A stretch of 64,000 bases of DNA from Croceicoccus hydrothermalis (GCF_022378335.1 NZ_JAIQCI010000004.1:216346-280345), one strand, 5' to 3'; positions 46,345 through 55,007 are shown, numbered from the stretch's first letter. Notes: generated by a model not told the origin, from the sequence alone. Translations and numbers: made by a program.

Positions 46345-47184
46345 ATGAACAGCTGGTTAGAGGCCGCCATCCTTGGCCTGATCCAGGGGCTGACCGAGTT
46401 CCTGCCCATATCGTCGAGCGCGCATCTGCGCATCGCGGGCGCGCTGCTCCCCTCGGGCGAGGATCCGGGCGCCGCCTTCACCGCGATCAGCCAGATCGGG
46501 ACCGAGGCGGCGGTCATCATCTATTTCTGGAAGGATATCTGGCATATCGCCATGTCGTGGCTGCATTCGCTGACCGGGATCGGCGGGGACGAGGCGCGTG
46601 ATGAGAACGCGGCGCGCATGGGATGGCTGGTGATCATCGGCACGCTGCCCATCGCGATTCTCGGCCTGCTGTTTCAGGACGCGATTGAGACGTCGCTGCG
46701 CAATCTCTACATCACGGCGTCGATGCTGATCGGGTTCGGTATCGTGCTGGGCCTTGCCGACCGGTTCGGCCCGCGGGTCAAGAAGCTCGACCGGCTGAGC
46801 TGGCGCGACGGCATCCTTTACGGGTTTGCGCAGGCGATGGCGCTCATCCCCGGCGTGTCGCGGTCCGGCGGCACCATCAGCGCGGGCCGCGCCATGGGCT
46901 ACACGCGGGAGGCGGCGGCGCGTTACTCCTTCCTGCTCGCCATTCCCGCCGTGCTGGCGTCGGGCTTTTACAAGCTGTTCGACAGCTGGGGCGAATTCGG
47001 GCGGCTGGGCGTCGGGGAAACCGCGCTCGCGACGCTGGTGGCCTTTGTCGTGGGCTATGCGGTGATCGTGATGTTCCTGCGCTATATCTCCACGCGAAGC
47101 TTCAACCTCTTCGTGGTCTATCGCGTGGCGGCGGGGCTCGGCCTGCTCGCGCTGCTGTGGACAGGGATCGTGCCCGCGCAATAA
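46345..47184 (+). CDS. uppP: undecaprenyl-diphosphatase UppP (BacA)
   Basis: 279 residues with about eight membrane helices. ILGLIQGLTEFLPISSSAHL (first motif with the catalytic Glu) and GVSRSGGTISAGRA (P-loop-like second motif) identify it. It recycles the undecaprenyl carrier for peptidoglycan and other polymers, and gives bacitracin resistance in relatives. The ribosome site is weak. A strong hairpin follows the gene. Confidence 0.95.
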   Translation: MNSWLEAAILGLIQGLTEFLPISSSAHLRIAGALLPSGEDPGAAFTAISQIGTEAAVIIYFWKDIWHIAMSWLHSLTGIGGDEARDENAARMGWLVIIGTLPIAILGLLFQDAIETSLRNLYITASMLIGFGIVLGLADRFGPRVKKLDRLSWRDGILYGFAQAMALIPGVSRSGGTISAGRAMGYTREAAARYSFLLAIPAVLASGFYKLFDSWGEFGRLGVGETALATLVAFVVGYAVIVMFLRYISTRSFNLFVVYRVAAGLGLLALLWTGIVPAQ

Positions 47185-47256
47185 TTGCGGGTCTGCAACC
47201 GGCGAAAACGCCTTCGTCATTCCGGCCACGGGATAAGGTGGCCCGGCGGCTTCACG

Positions 47257-47297
47257 AAAAAGGCCTCGCTCCGTTTGACCGGGGCGGGGCCTGTTTC
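47257..47297. terminator. bidirectional terminator between uppP and psd
   Basis: A 13-pair stem (three GT pairs) AGGCCTCGCTCCG / CGGGGCGGGGCCT with loop TTTGAC. On the minus strand it is followed by TTTTT, so it serves psd best; the plus side has a short T run only. Confidence 0.85.
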
Positions 47298-47317
47298 ATC
47301 AAAGCGGGGCAATATCC

Positions 47318-48181
47318 TCACCCATGACCGGCGGACCGGGCATCGCCCATCCTTTCGCCAAGACGGACAGGATGTTCCGGGGCCCAATCCTCGGTAAAGG
47401 CGATGGTGTCCGGCCCGAACAGCATGATCACCGTCGATCCCAGCAGGAACCGCCCCATTTCCTCCCCCTTGGCGAGGACGATGTCATGCTTGCCGTAGGC
47501 CCACTCCGCCATGCGCCCGGTGCGGCGGGGGTTGACCACGCCATGCCACACCGTCGCCATGCTTCCCACGATGGTCGCCCCGACGAGCACCATGACGAAC
47601 GGCCCGTGCTCCGCCGATTCGAAGACGCAGACGATACGTTCGTTGCGTGCGAAAAGGCCGCGCACCCCGCGCGCGGTCGCGGGGTTCACACTGAACAAGG
47701 CGCCGGGGACGTAGATCATGCGGATCAGCCGGCCGTCACAGGGCATGTGAATGCGGTGATAATCGCGCGGCGAGAGATACACGTTGGCGAAGCTGCCATG
47801 GCGGAAGCGCGCGGCGAGATCGGTGTCGCCGGCGAGCAGCTCCGTGGTGGTGAAGCTGTGCCCCTTCGCCTGTACCATGCGATGGTCGTCGATCGCGCCG
47901 AACTGGCTCACCGCGCCATCAACCGGGCTGACGAAGGCGGCATCGGCGATCGGGCGCACCCCTGCGCGTAAGGGGCGGGTGAAGAACGCGTTGAAACTGT
48001 CATAGGTGGCGAGATCGGGATCCTGCGCCTCTGTCATGTCGACATCGTATCGCTTCACGAACCAGCGGATGAGCCGCTGCGTCCAGGCGCCGCCCCGCGC
48101 CCCCGCGACCCGCCCGGCGAGCTGCGTCATGCGCCGTTTCGGCATCAGATGCTGCGCCCAGATTTTCAGTCGGTCGGCCAT
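47318..48181 (-). CDS. psd: phosphatidylserine decarboxylase (proenzyme)
   Basis: 287 residues from the ATG with GGGGAACGCG. The self-cleaving LGST motif lies in MGRFLLGSTVIMLFG near the C-terminus, giving the pyruvoyl alpha subunit. HRIHMPCDGRLIRM and GSMATVWHGVVNPRR are further family landmarks. Makes phosphatidylethanolamine at the inner membrane. The longer ORF upstream has no ribosome site. Monocistronic, divergent from the dipeptidase gene. Confidence 0.94.
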   Translation of the reverse strand: MADRLKIWAQHLMPKRRMTQLAGRVAGARGGAWTQRLIRWFVKRYDVDMTEAQDPDLATYDSFNAFFTRPLRAGVRPIADAAFVSPVDGAVSQFGAIDDHRMVQAKGHSFTTTELLAGDTDLAARFRHGSFANVYLSPRDYHRIHMPCDGRLIRMIYVPGALFSVNPATARGVRGLFARNERIVCVFESAEHGPFVMVLVGATIVGSMATVWHGVVNPRRTGRMAEWAYGKHDIVLAKGEEMGRFLLGSTVIMLFGPDTIAFTEDWAPEHPVRLGERMGDARSAGHG

Positions 48182-48319
48182 TCGCGTTCCCCGTGCGGCG
48201 GGCGCGGCGGGGATGCTGCGGCCCTGTTGTCCCGTTGATGTAAGCCCATCGCACCCTTGCGTCGAGGCGCGCGGGGCGTGTAGATCGAACCTCTTCCCCC
48301 GATCACGAAGGCGCGCGGC

Positions 48320-49012
48320 ATGAGGATGACGGACCGGTTCGAGATGTCCGATGGTCTCGTGCTCGTGCCCTGCGCCCGAATATTGAACCCACGGGTTTTC
48401 GCAATCGTTCCCGCCTATGCCGATCCTGCGTGCCCGGTGAACGGTTTTGGCGCGCTTTATCGGCCGGACGTAACCATGTTGGGAGAGGCGGATTTCCTCG
48501 CCGCGTTCGATGTCGCCGGGCGGATCTATTACGATGCCACGGGCCATCGCATTCGCGTGCTCGATTGTTTCCGCCCGGTCGAGGCGCAGCGGGCGATGGC
48601 GGCGCTACGCCCCGATCTGCCGGGCCATCTGCTCGCCGTGCCGGGCACCGGCGCGCATCCGCGCGGCATGGCGATCGACATTCAACCGTTCGGCGATGCA
48701 GGCGATCTGGATCTCGGCACGCCGTTCGACGATTTCACCGAAAGAGGCCAGCGGCAATCGGATCGTGCCTATGATTTTGCCGATGTCGATCCGGACCGGC
48801 GCGCGGTGATCCGCGACAATCGGCGCGCTCTCGATGCTGCGGTGCGGGCGGCGGCGGGCGAAACCGGTCTGCCGCTCACCGGGCTTCCCTCCGAATGGTG
48901 GGATTACCGCCTGCCGCGCTCGCATTACGAACGATATGCGCCGGTATCGGATAGCCGATTGCCGCCCGCGTGGCGCTATCTGCCGCGGGATCAGGCGGCG
49001 TCCTCGGGATAG
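48320..49012 (+). CDS. D-alanyl-D-alanine dipeptidase (VanX/DdpX-like)
   Basis: 230 residues. Zinc ligands are HPRGMAID (HxxxxxxD) and the catalytic EWWDYRLPRSHYE region, as in VanX-type M15D peptidases. It cleaves free D-Ala-D-Ala in recycling or resistance; no VanA/H genes are near, so recycling is likely. The protein lacks a signal peptide. It overlaps the convergent nitronate monooxygenase gene by 22 bases. Confidence 0.87.
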   Translation: MRMTDRFEMSDGLVLVPCARILNPRVFAIVPAYADPACPVNGFGALYRPDVTMLGEADFLAAFDVAGRIYYDATGHRIRVLDCFRPVEAQRAMAALRPDLPGHLLAVPGTGAHPRGMAIDIQPFGDAGDLDLGTPFDDFTERGQRQSDRAYDFADVDPDRRAVIRDNRRALDAAVRAAAGETGLPLTGLPSEWWDYRLPRSHYERYAPVSDSRLPPAWRYLPRDQAASSG

Positions 49013-49965
49013 GCGTTGCGGTTCAGCTCTGCCTTCGCGGCGTGATATTCACGCGCCAGTCGCGCGATCTTGGCCGCGACCGGTTCGACCGCCTTGACCG
49101 TGCCGATGCCCTGTCCGCATCCCCACACGTCCTTCCACGCCTTTGCCTTCGATTCGCCGAAATCCATCTTGGATGCATCGCTTGTCGGAAGATCGTCGGG
49201 GTTCATGCCGGCATTTTCGATCGAGCCGCGCAGGTAATTGCCGTGCACCCCGGTGAAAAGATTGGAATACACGATGTCGGAGGCAGCGCTGTCAACGACC
49301 ATCTGCTTGTATCGATCATCCGCGTTCGCCTCCCCCGTCGCGATGAACATCGACCCGGAATAGGCGAAATCGGCGCCCATCGCTTGGGCTGCGAGGATGG
49401 AGCGGCCCGTCGAAATCGCGCCCGAGAGCGCCAGCGGCCCATCGAACCAGTCGCGAATTTCCTGCATCAGCGCAAAGGGGGAAAGCGCGCCCGCGTGCCC
49501 GCCGGCACCCGCCGCCACCGCGATAAGGCCGTCAGCGCCCTTTTCCACGGCCTTGTGCGCAAAACGGTCGTCGATGACATCATGCATGACGATCCCGCCC
49601 CAGCCATGGACGGCCTCGTTCACCTCTTCGCGCGCACCGAGCGAGGTGATGAGCATCGGCACCTTGTATTTTTCACAGACCGCCATGTCCGTCTCCAGCC
49701 TGTCGTTGGAGCGGTGGACGATTTGATTGACGGCAAAGGGCGCGGCGGGGCGTTCCGGATTGTCGCGGTCCCACGCGGCCAGCGACTCGGTAATTTCATG
49801 CAGCCATTCGTCGAGCATGCCGGCCGGCCGGGCATTGAGCGCGGGGAAGGAGCCCACCACGCCCGCCGTACATTGCGCGATCACGGTCCGCGGGTTGGAG
49901 ATGATGAAAAGCGGCGCGCAGATGAGCGGAAGGCGCAAGGGATCGAATAGCGCAGGTCGGGCCAA
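48991..49965 (-). CDS. nitronate monooxygenase (FMN-dependent 2-nitropropane dioxygenase family)
   Basis: 324 residues. The TTG at 49965 is preferred because GGAGAG lies 5 bases upstream; a longer ATG-started reading (to 50016) is possible. LICAPLFIISNPRTV opens the TIM barrel, and QAMGADFAYSGSMFIATGEAN is the FMN phosphate-binding region. It oxidises alkyl nitronates such as propionate-3-nitronate. The gene lies downstream of the stressosome operon and is oriented the same way, 80 bases after it. Confidence 0.88.
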   Translation of the reverse strand: MARPALFDPLRLPLICAPLFIISNPRTVIAQCTAGVVGSFPALNARPAGMLDEWLHEITESLAAWDRDNPERPAAPFAVNQIVHRSNDRLETDMAVCEKYKVPMLITSLGAREEVNEAVHGWGGIVMHDVIDDRFAHKAVEKGADGLIAVAAGAGGHAGALSPFALMQEIRDWFDGPLALSGAISTGRSILAAQAMGADFAYSGSMFIATGEANADDRYKQMVVDSAASDIVYSNLFTGVHGNYLRGSIENAGMNPDDLPTSDASKMDFGESKAKAWKDVWGCGQGIGTVKAVEPVAAKIARLAREYHAAKAELNRNAYPEDAA

Positions 49966-50045
49966 ATCATCTCTCCAACTGTTTGCCGACCGGTCTATAG
50001 GAGAGGGTGCCCCCATGCCAGCCCCGCGGGCGGCAAAAAACGGCA

Positions 50046-51230
50046 TCATTCGTCCGGATCGGCGGTTTGCGGCGCGCGCACGACCGATTGGGGAAAGGTG
50101 ATGGAACAGCAGAACCCGTCGCTGCCATCGGTTTCGATATTGGCGGCGTGGCGCGCGGCCATCGCCCGGATCATGCGCCAGCCCAGCGAGTGCGGGCGGT
50201 CGGGGCGTGCATCCTCCGGCGTGCCGACCCCATCGTCCCGCACGGTCAGGATCCAGCCCGGATCGGACCCCTCCGTGCGATCGAAGCGGATGGCGATGCG
50301 GCCTTTCTTGCGTCCCTCGAACGCGTGTTTGAACGCGTTGGTGATCAATTCGCCGACGATCAGGCCGAAATCGATGGCCGTGCTGCTCACCACCTCCACC
50401 GGTTCGCCTGCGACGTCGATGGCGACGGAAAGATTCACACTGGAAAAAGCGTCGCTCGCATGTTTCGCCACGTTTTCGAGCAGGGGGAGCAATTCGATGC
50501 GGTCGCTCTGCTGCGCACGCTGCAATTCCTGATGTACGCGCGCGACCGAATGCACCCGCGCCTCCAGTTCCGCCATGGCCTGCTGCGTTTCGGGGGAGGC
50601 GGCCTTGCGCTTGCTCATCTGGATGAAGCTGACGATGAGGGCGAGATTATTGCCGGTACGGTGGTGCACCTCGTCGATGAGCAGCTCGCGCTCCGCCATC
50701 GCGGCGGCGAGCTCGCGGTTCTGACGCGACAGTTCCGCGATGGGGTCCGCGCTGCCGAGACCGAGCACGGCCTCTGCCGCCGCCGCGGCGCGCCGGGCGA
50801 TTTCGTTTGCGGGGACGGGCACGAAAAATGTCATCGCCACGCGTGTCCCCTGCGGCGAGGAGGCGATGTCGAAATTGTCGGCGAGCCGCTTCACCCCGCT
50901 CAACCCCAGTCCCAGCCCGCGGGTCGCGGCCTTCGTGTCGAGATAGGGGCGCCGTTCGCGCTCGAACGCGGCGGGGTTGTCGATGCCGGTGCCCTGATCG
51001 GTGACGCGCACGCCGATTTCGGAACCGCCCGGCTTGGGCGTCGCGGAAAAACGCACCTGCCCGCCGCCCCCGTATTGCAGCGCATTGCGCGAGATTTCGA
51101 GCACGGCGGTCACCATGCGGGTCCGTGCAAAGCTTTCGAGGTCGAAGGATTGCGCGACCTTGTCGGCGACCTGCCGGACGCGGGCGATATCGGCCTCCGC
51201 GGCGATGCGGACGGTGATGATGTCGATCAT
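50046..51230 (-). CDS. RsbT-like ATPase fused to a HisKA_2 histidine kinase
   Basis: 394 residues. Residues 1-~138 are an RsbT-type serine-kinase-like ATPase domain (LEISRNALQYGGGG, N-box 45-58; DQGTGID; RGLGLGLSGVKRL). A ~40-residue linker leads to a HisKA_2/HWE-like dimerisation domain with the phospho-His H190 in DEVHHRTGNNLALI. A second HATPase follows (GELITNAFKHAFEG, DDGVGTP). There are no membrane helices. It shares ATGA with the upstream phosphatase gene, so it is the last gene of the stressosome operon. It may relay stressosome output into phosphotransfer. Confidence 0.85.
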   Translation of the reverse strand: MIDIITVRIAAEADIARVRQVADKVAQSFDLESFARTRMVTAVLEISRNALQYGGGGQVRFSATPKPGGSEIGVRVTDQGTGIDNPAAFERERRPYLDTKAATRGLGLGLSGVKRLADNFDIASSPQGTRVAMTFFVPVPANEIARRAAAAAEAVLGLGSADPIAELSRQNRELAAAMAERELLIDEVHHRTGNNLALIVSFIQMSKRKAASPETQQAMAELEARVHSVARVHQELQRAQQSDRIELLPLLENVAKHASDAFSSVNLSVAIDVAGEPVEVVSSTAIDFGLIVGELITNAFKHAFEGRKKGRIAIRFDRTEGSDPGWILTVRDDGVGTPEDARPDRPHSLGWRMIRAMAARHAANIETDGSDGFCCSITFPQSVVRAPQTADPDE

Positions 51231-52234
51231 TCGCCGACCCTCGCCGGGGTCATGCGGGCCGCGATGATGCTGGCATCGTCGCGGCCGCGCGTGTTTTCGT
51301 CGAGCAGGGTCGCGGCGATGATCGGCGCGCTGCGATAGAACAGCGGCCCGCGCCGCTCCAACCCGCGCAGCGTGCTCACCCCGTCCGAATGCATCAGCAC
51401 GGTCGCATCGGCCGCCATCGCGCATTGCTCGGTATGCGGGGATGCCGCCCGCCCGCCGAGCAGGCCGTCGCGCACCGGGAGCCGCTTGATCGCGCCGCCT
51501 TGCACGATCATCGTCGAGATATTGCCGATGCCTGCATAATACAGCGTGCCCTGCGCCCGGTTCAGCGTGACGATCGCGGCCACGGCCCCGCGCGTGCCGA
51601 CGAGCCCTCGACCCATCGCGGCGAGCAGCGCGGCCGGATCCTCCCCCGGCGTGTCGAGAAACACGCGGCGCGCGGTATCCGCGGCGATGGCGGCCTTCGC
51701 CCCATGGCCCAATCCGTCGCACAGCATGTAGATGCTGATCGAGCCGGCCTGCTTCATCGCGATCTGGTCGCCGCATTCCCGTTCGCCGGGAAAGGGGGTG
51801 CGCATGCCGGCTTCGTCGCACAGATCGCTCATCGCGGCGGTCTTGGGCACGAACTCGCTCATGATGGCGGTACCCTTGCCCCTGCTGGTCATGATGTCGA
51901 AACGGTCGGACAATCGCGCTATGGCGCCAAGTCCGGTTCCGGCGGAATCGCGGGTGGATACCCCGTCCTTCATCATCCGGCCAAGCTTTTCGATGCCCGG
52001 CCCGTCGTCGATGCCGATCACGTGCAGCCGCACATGCCCCGCCGCGCCGGTAATGCAGGTCAGCATCCGCCCACCGCCGCCGTGGCGCAGGATGTTCTGC
52101 GCGATTTCGGTGGCGACGATGGCGACATGTTCGGTTGCGATCGAGCCGAGCCCCGCCGCGCTCGCATGGCGGCGCGCCCGGCGGCGCGCCTCCGCGACCG
52201 TGCTGGGTTCCGCGATCTTGAGCCATTCGCTCAT
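51227..52234 (-). CDS. RsbT-like ATPase fused to RsbX/SpoIIE-type PP2C phosphatase
   Basis: 335 residues. Residues 1-~130 are a second RsbT-like ATPase (ATEIAQNILRHGGGG, DDGPGIEKL, GTGLGAIARL). Residues ~150-330 are a PP2C-type phosphatase with metal-binding LCDGLGHG (171-178), HSDGVS (282-287) and RDDAS (318-322). In Bacillus, RsbX is a separate protein that resets phosphorylated RsbR and RsbS; here a kinase-like domain and phosphatase are joined. It overlaps its neighbours by ATGA on both sides. Confidence 0.88.
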   Translation of the reverse strand: MSEWLKIAEPSTVAEARRRARRHASAAGLGSIATEHVAIVATEIAQNILRHGGGGRMLTCITGAAGHVRLHVIGIDDGPGIEKLGRMMKDGVSTRDSAGTGLGAIARLSDRFDIMTSRGKGTAIMSEFVPKTAAMSDLCDEAGMRTPFPGERECGDQIAMKQAGSISIYMLCDGLGHGAKAAIAADTARRVFLDTPGEDPAALLAAMGRGLVGTRGAVAAIVTLNRAQGTLYYAGIGNISTMIVQGGAIKRLPVRDGLLGGRAASPHTEQCAMAADATVLMHSDGVSTLRGLERRGPLFYRSAPIIAATLLDENTRGRDDASIIAARMTPARVGE

Positions 52235-52647
52235 CGTGTGTTCTGTAATCCGGTCATGCGGACAATCGTGCCTGTTTCGCCATGGGTTTCGATCTCGAAC
52301 TCATGAGACAGCCTTTTGGCTCCACCCAATCCGCGACCGAGGCTGTCGCGCGTCGAAAAACCGTCGGTCATCGCCTGCTTTACATCGGCAATGCCCGGCC
52401 CCTCGTCGATGCATTCGATGCCGATCTTGCGATTGCCCGGAAATTCGTAAATCGCGAGCCGCCCGCCCCCGCCGTGCACGATCGCATTGCGGGCGATCTC
52501 GCTCACCGCCGTGACGAAGCGCGTCTGCATCAATTCGCGGCATCCGCGCTTTGCCATGGCATCGCCCACCCGTCGGCGGGCGATGGCGACGTCGCGATCG
52601 GTGTCGAGATCCAGCAGCGCGATCCTGCGACCGCCCCTGAGTATCAT
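52231..52647 (-). CDS. rsbT: RsbT serine/threonine kinase (stressosome switch kinase)
   Basis: 138 residues made only of the GHKL-type ATPase: SEIARNAIVHGGGG (N-box, 49-62), DEGPGI (81-86), GRGLGG (104-109). In Bacillus RsbT phosphorylates RsbR and RsbS, then leaves the stressosome to activate a target. Here no RsbU target is adjacent, but two downstream genes carry related ATPase domains. Coupled by ATGA to rsbS and the phosphatase fusion. Confidence 0.92.
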   Translation of the reverse strand: MILRGGRRIALLDLDTDRDVAIARRRVGDAMAKRGCRELMQTRFVTAVSEIARNAIVHGGGGRLAIYEFPGNRKIGIECIDEGPGIADVKQAMTDGFSTRDSLGRGLGGAKRLSHEFEIETHGETGTIVRMTGLQNTR

Positions 52648-53018
52648 CCGGCGCTATCGTCCGTCAGCCCGTCCTCCCGCATGCGGGCCAGCGCGTGGCT
52701 CAGCGTGAGGGCGGTGCGATTGCCGCGGAGATACATGCCGAGTTCCACCAGCGTCATGGCGACCGCGGGGCGCATGCCCACGACATAGGTTTCCGCATCG
52801 AGCAATTTCGATATGGACGTCACCTGCGCCAGCACGCGGCCCACGAACGTATCCACGATGTCGAGTTCGGCAATGTCGATCACCACACCGCGCGCGCCTG
52901 TATCGGCGATGCGCTGCGACAGGACATCCTGCAGGTCGATGATGTCGCTGTCGGCGATGTCGGCCCGGATCGAGACCAGCAATATCCCCTCGACCGAATA
53001 GATGGAGGCGGCGTTCAT
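52644..53018 (-). CDS. rsbS: RsbS stressosome scaffold (single STAS domain)
   Basis: 124 residues: one STAS domain, strongly like Bacillus RsbS along its length. The segment ELDIVDTFVGRVLAQV contains the position of the phosphorylated Ser59, but here it is threonine (T57). GMRPAVAMTLVELGMYL is the second conserved strand-helix. It would form the stressosome core with RsbR. Shares ATGA with rsbR and rsbT. Confidence 0.93.
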   Translation of the reverse strand: MNAASIYSVEGILLVSIRADIADSDIIDLQDVLSQRIADTGARGVVIDIAELDIVDTFVGRVLAQVTSISKLLDAETYVVGMRPAVAMTLVELGMYLRGNRTALTLSHALARMREDGLTDDSAG

Positions 53019-53908
53019 TTGGCCGTGACGCGGTCGAGCCGCTCGACAGGGCGAATGGCGACGCCCACCGCCGTCAGCGCATCGGTAAGCGCGTTGCGGA
53101 TCGACGAACGCGTCTTCACCTCGCCCACGTCGACGCCGAGCTGCACCATGGTCTGCGCGATCTTGGGGCTGATCCCGCTCACGATGCATTGCGCGCCCAT
53201 GAGCCGGACGGCCGCCGCGGTGCGCAGGAGATGCTGCGCGACCTGCGTATCCACGGTCTTGACGCCGGTGATGTCGACGATGACCACCTCCGCCTGCTTG
53301 GCCACGATCGCCTCGAGCAGGTTTTCCATCACCTCCTGCGCGCGCAGGCTGTCGAGCGTGCCGATGAGCGGGAGGGTCAGCACCTTGTCCCACAATTCGA
53401 CGACCGGCGTGGACAGTTCGAGCATCTCGTCGCGCTGGCGTTCGATGACCTGCTCGCGCTCGCGGATGAACACCTCGGTCGTGTAGATGGCAAAGGCATC
53501 GATGGCCGTCGTCACGAGCAGGATTTCATTGACCAGCCGGTCCGGCTCCTCTTTCAGCCGTTCCTTGAGCCGCTCGAACAGCGTCGCCTTGAGGCTGAGC
53601 ACGAGAGCGGCCATTTCGCTCGGCAGGACGCCGCGTTCGACGCGTTCATACGTGATTTCCGACAGAATACCGCGCAGATCGGCCCAGTAATCGTCCTCCA
53701 GATCGAAATCGCCGTCACGGTAACCGTCGCGCACGCCCGTGCGGAACGCACGCAGCAGGCTCGCGGCCTGGTCGCGTTCCTCCCGTTCGGAGAACAGGTC
53801 GCTGCGCTTGGCGCCGTCCTCGTCGGCCTGTTCGATCCAGTCGGTCAGGACGCCCGTCTCATCGTCCTTCAATATGTCCAGCACGGTTTTCAGATTGGTT
53901 TCGGGCAT
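53015..53908 (-). CDS. rsbR: RsbR stressosome sensor protein (RsbRD N-terminal domain + STAS)
   Basis: 297 residues, first gene of the operon. The N-terminal ~160 residues are an all-helical RsbRD-type sensor-like domain without heme or LOV motifs, so the signal is unknown. The linker helix (VFIREREQVIERQRDEML) joins it to a STAS domain with both phosphothreonine positions: T221 in TVDTQVAQ and T253 in KIAQTMVQLG, equivalent to T171 and T205 of Bacillus RsbR. Only one RsbR is present here. Divergent from the TonB-C-like gene. Confidence 0.93.
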   Translation of the reverse strand: MPETNLKTVLDILKDDETGVLTDWIEQADEDGAKRSDLFSEREERDQAASLLRAFRTGVRDGYRDGDFDLEDDYWADLRGILSEITYERVERGVLPSEMAALVLSLKATLFERLKERLKEEPDRLVNEILLVTTAIDAFAIYTTEVFIREREQVIERQRDEMLELSTPVVELWDKVLTLPLIGTLDSLRAQEVMENLLEAIVAKQAEVVIVDITGVKTVDTQVAQHLLRTAAAVRLMGAQCIVSGISPKIAQTMVQLGVDVGEVKTRSSIRNALTDALTAVGVAIRPVERLDRVTAK

Positions 53909-54065
53909 GAAGCGCTTTCGAATGTCCTTGGGGAATATCTGCCTCTTTGATCGTGAAAAACCAGGAGCATGGCAAGCGTCAATGTCATCGTTTGCGGACT
54001 AATACCCTCTGGCACGAAACAGATGCGCCGTGATAGGCGGCCGAAGGAAGGGAAGGGCACCCGTC

Positions 54066-55007
54066 ATGAAAAGATCACTCGCCATCACCGCCGTGGCCAT
54101 GGCCGTAACGGCGCAACCGGCCGCCGCGCGCGACCCTCTCGTGCTTCGCCCCACCGAACCGTGGACGATGAATTATGGCGAGGACAGTTGCCAGCTTGTC
54201 CGGATATTCGGGGAGGGCGAGGATGAAACCGCTCTGATGCTCGAACAGTTCGGGCCATCCGAATATGTGCGGATGACGCTCATCGGCGAACATGCCGGGA
54301 TGGGCGGGATGGGCTATCCCGCCTATCCGATCGACCGGGCCGCGTCGAACGGCAATCAGGTGCCCCGACTTCGCGTGCGGTTCGGTCGGAAAGGCACGTT
54401 CTTCACCCCGGAATTCAAGTCGGCCGAACTCGACGACGGGCGTTTCGTCACCATGCTGTCGGCCATGCGGCTGGCACTGGCGGAGCGGTCCGACACCGGG
54501 GAGGACGAGACCGCGCCCTATCGCATGCCGGAACTTTCGGTCGAAACATTCGCCGCACTGGATCGCATCGAATTCGATCCCGCCGAGGGGCGCAATCTGA
54601 TCTTTGGAACCGGGCCGATGGGGGGTGCGGCAAAGGCGATGAATGCCTGCATGGCGGACCTGGTCACGCATTGGGGCCTCGACCTCGAAACGCAGCGTAC
54701 GCTTCGCCACGGGCCCGTGCCGCGCAGCCCGGTTTCCGGCTGGCTCACCCCGCGCGATTATCCGGAGCAGGCGGTCCTGCATGCGCTTGAGGGGCAAGTC
54801 GCCTTTCGCCTGATCGTCGACGAGCAGGGCAAGCCGTCCGCCTGTCATGTTCAGTTCGCGACCGGGCCGGATGACAGCTTCAGTGAGGCGGTATGCGAAC
54901 GCATCACGCAAGAAGCCGATTTCGAGCCTGCGATCGATGCCGAGGGGCGTCCGGTCCCCAGCTTCTTCACACGGCTCGTGAATTTCCGCTTGCGAACGCG
55001 GCGCTGA
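54066..55007 (+). CDS. periplasmic protein with a TonB-like C-terminal domain
   Basis: 313 residues with a signal peptide (KRSLAITAVAMAVTAQPAAA). The C-terminal ~85 residues (YPEQAVLHALEGQVAFRLIVDE, then PSACHVQFATGPDDSF) match TonB-type C-terminal domains, but no TonB N-terminal membrane anchor or proline-rich spacer is present. The middle part has no family I recognise. It may interact with TonB-dependent receptors or be an energy-transduction-related protein. Standalone gene near the stressosome operon. Confidence 0.75.
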   Translation: MKRSLAITAVAMAVTAQPAAARDPLVLRPTEPWTMNYGEDSCQLVRIFGEGEDETALMLEQFGPSEYVRMTLIGEHAGMGGMGYPAYPIDRAASNGNQVPRLRVRFGRKGTFFTPEFKSAELDDGRFVTMLSAMRLALAERSDTGEDETAPYRMPELSVETFAALDRIEFDPAEGRNLIFGTGPMGGAAKAMNACMADLVTHWGLDLETQRTLRHGPVPRSPVSGWLTPRDYPEQAVLHALEGQVAFRLIVDEQGKPSACHVQFATGPDDSFSEAVCERITQEADFEPAIDAEGRPVPSFFTRLVNFRLRTRR

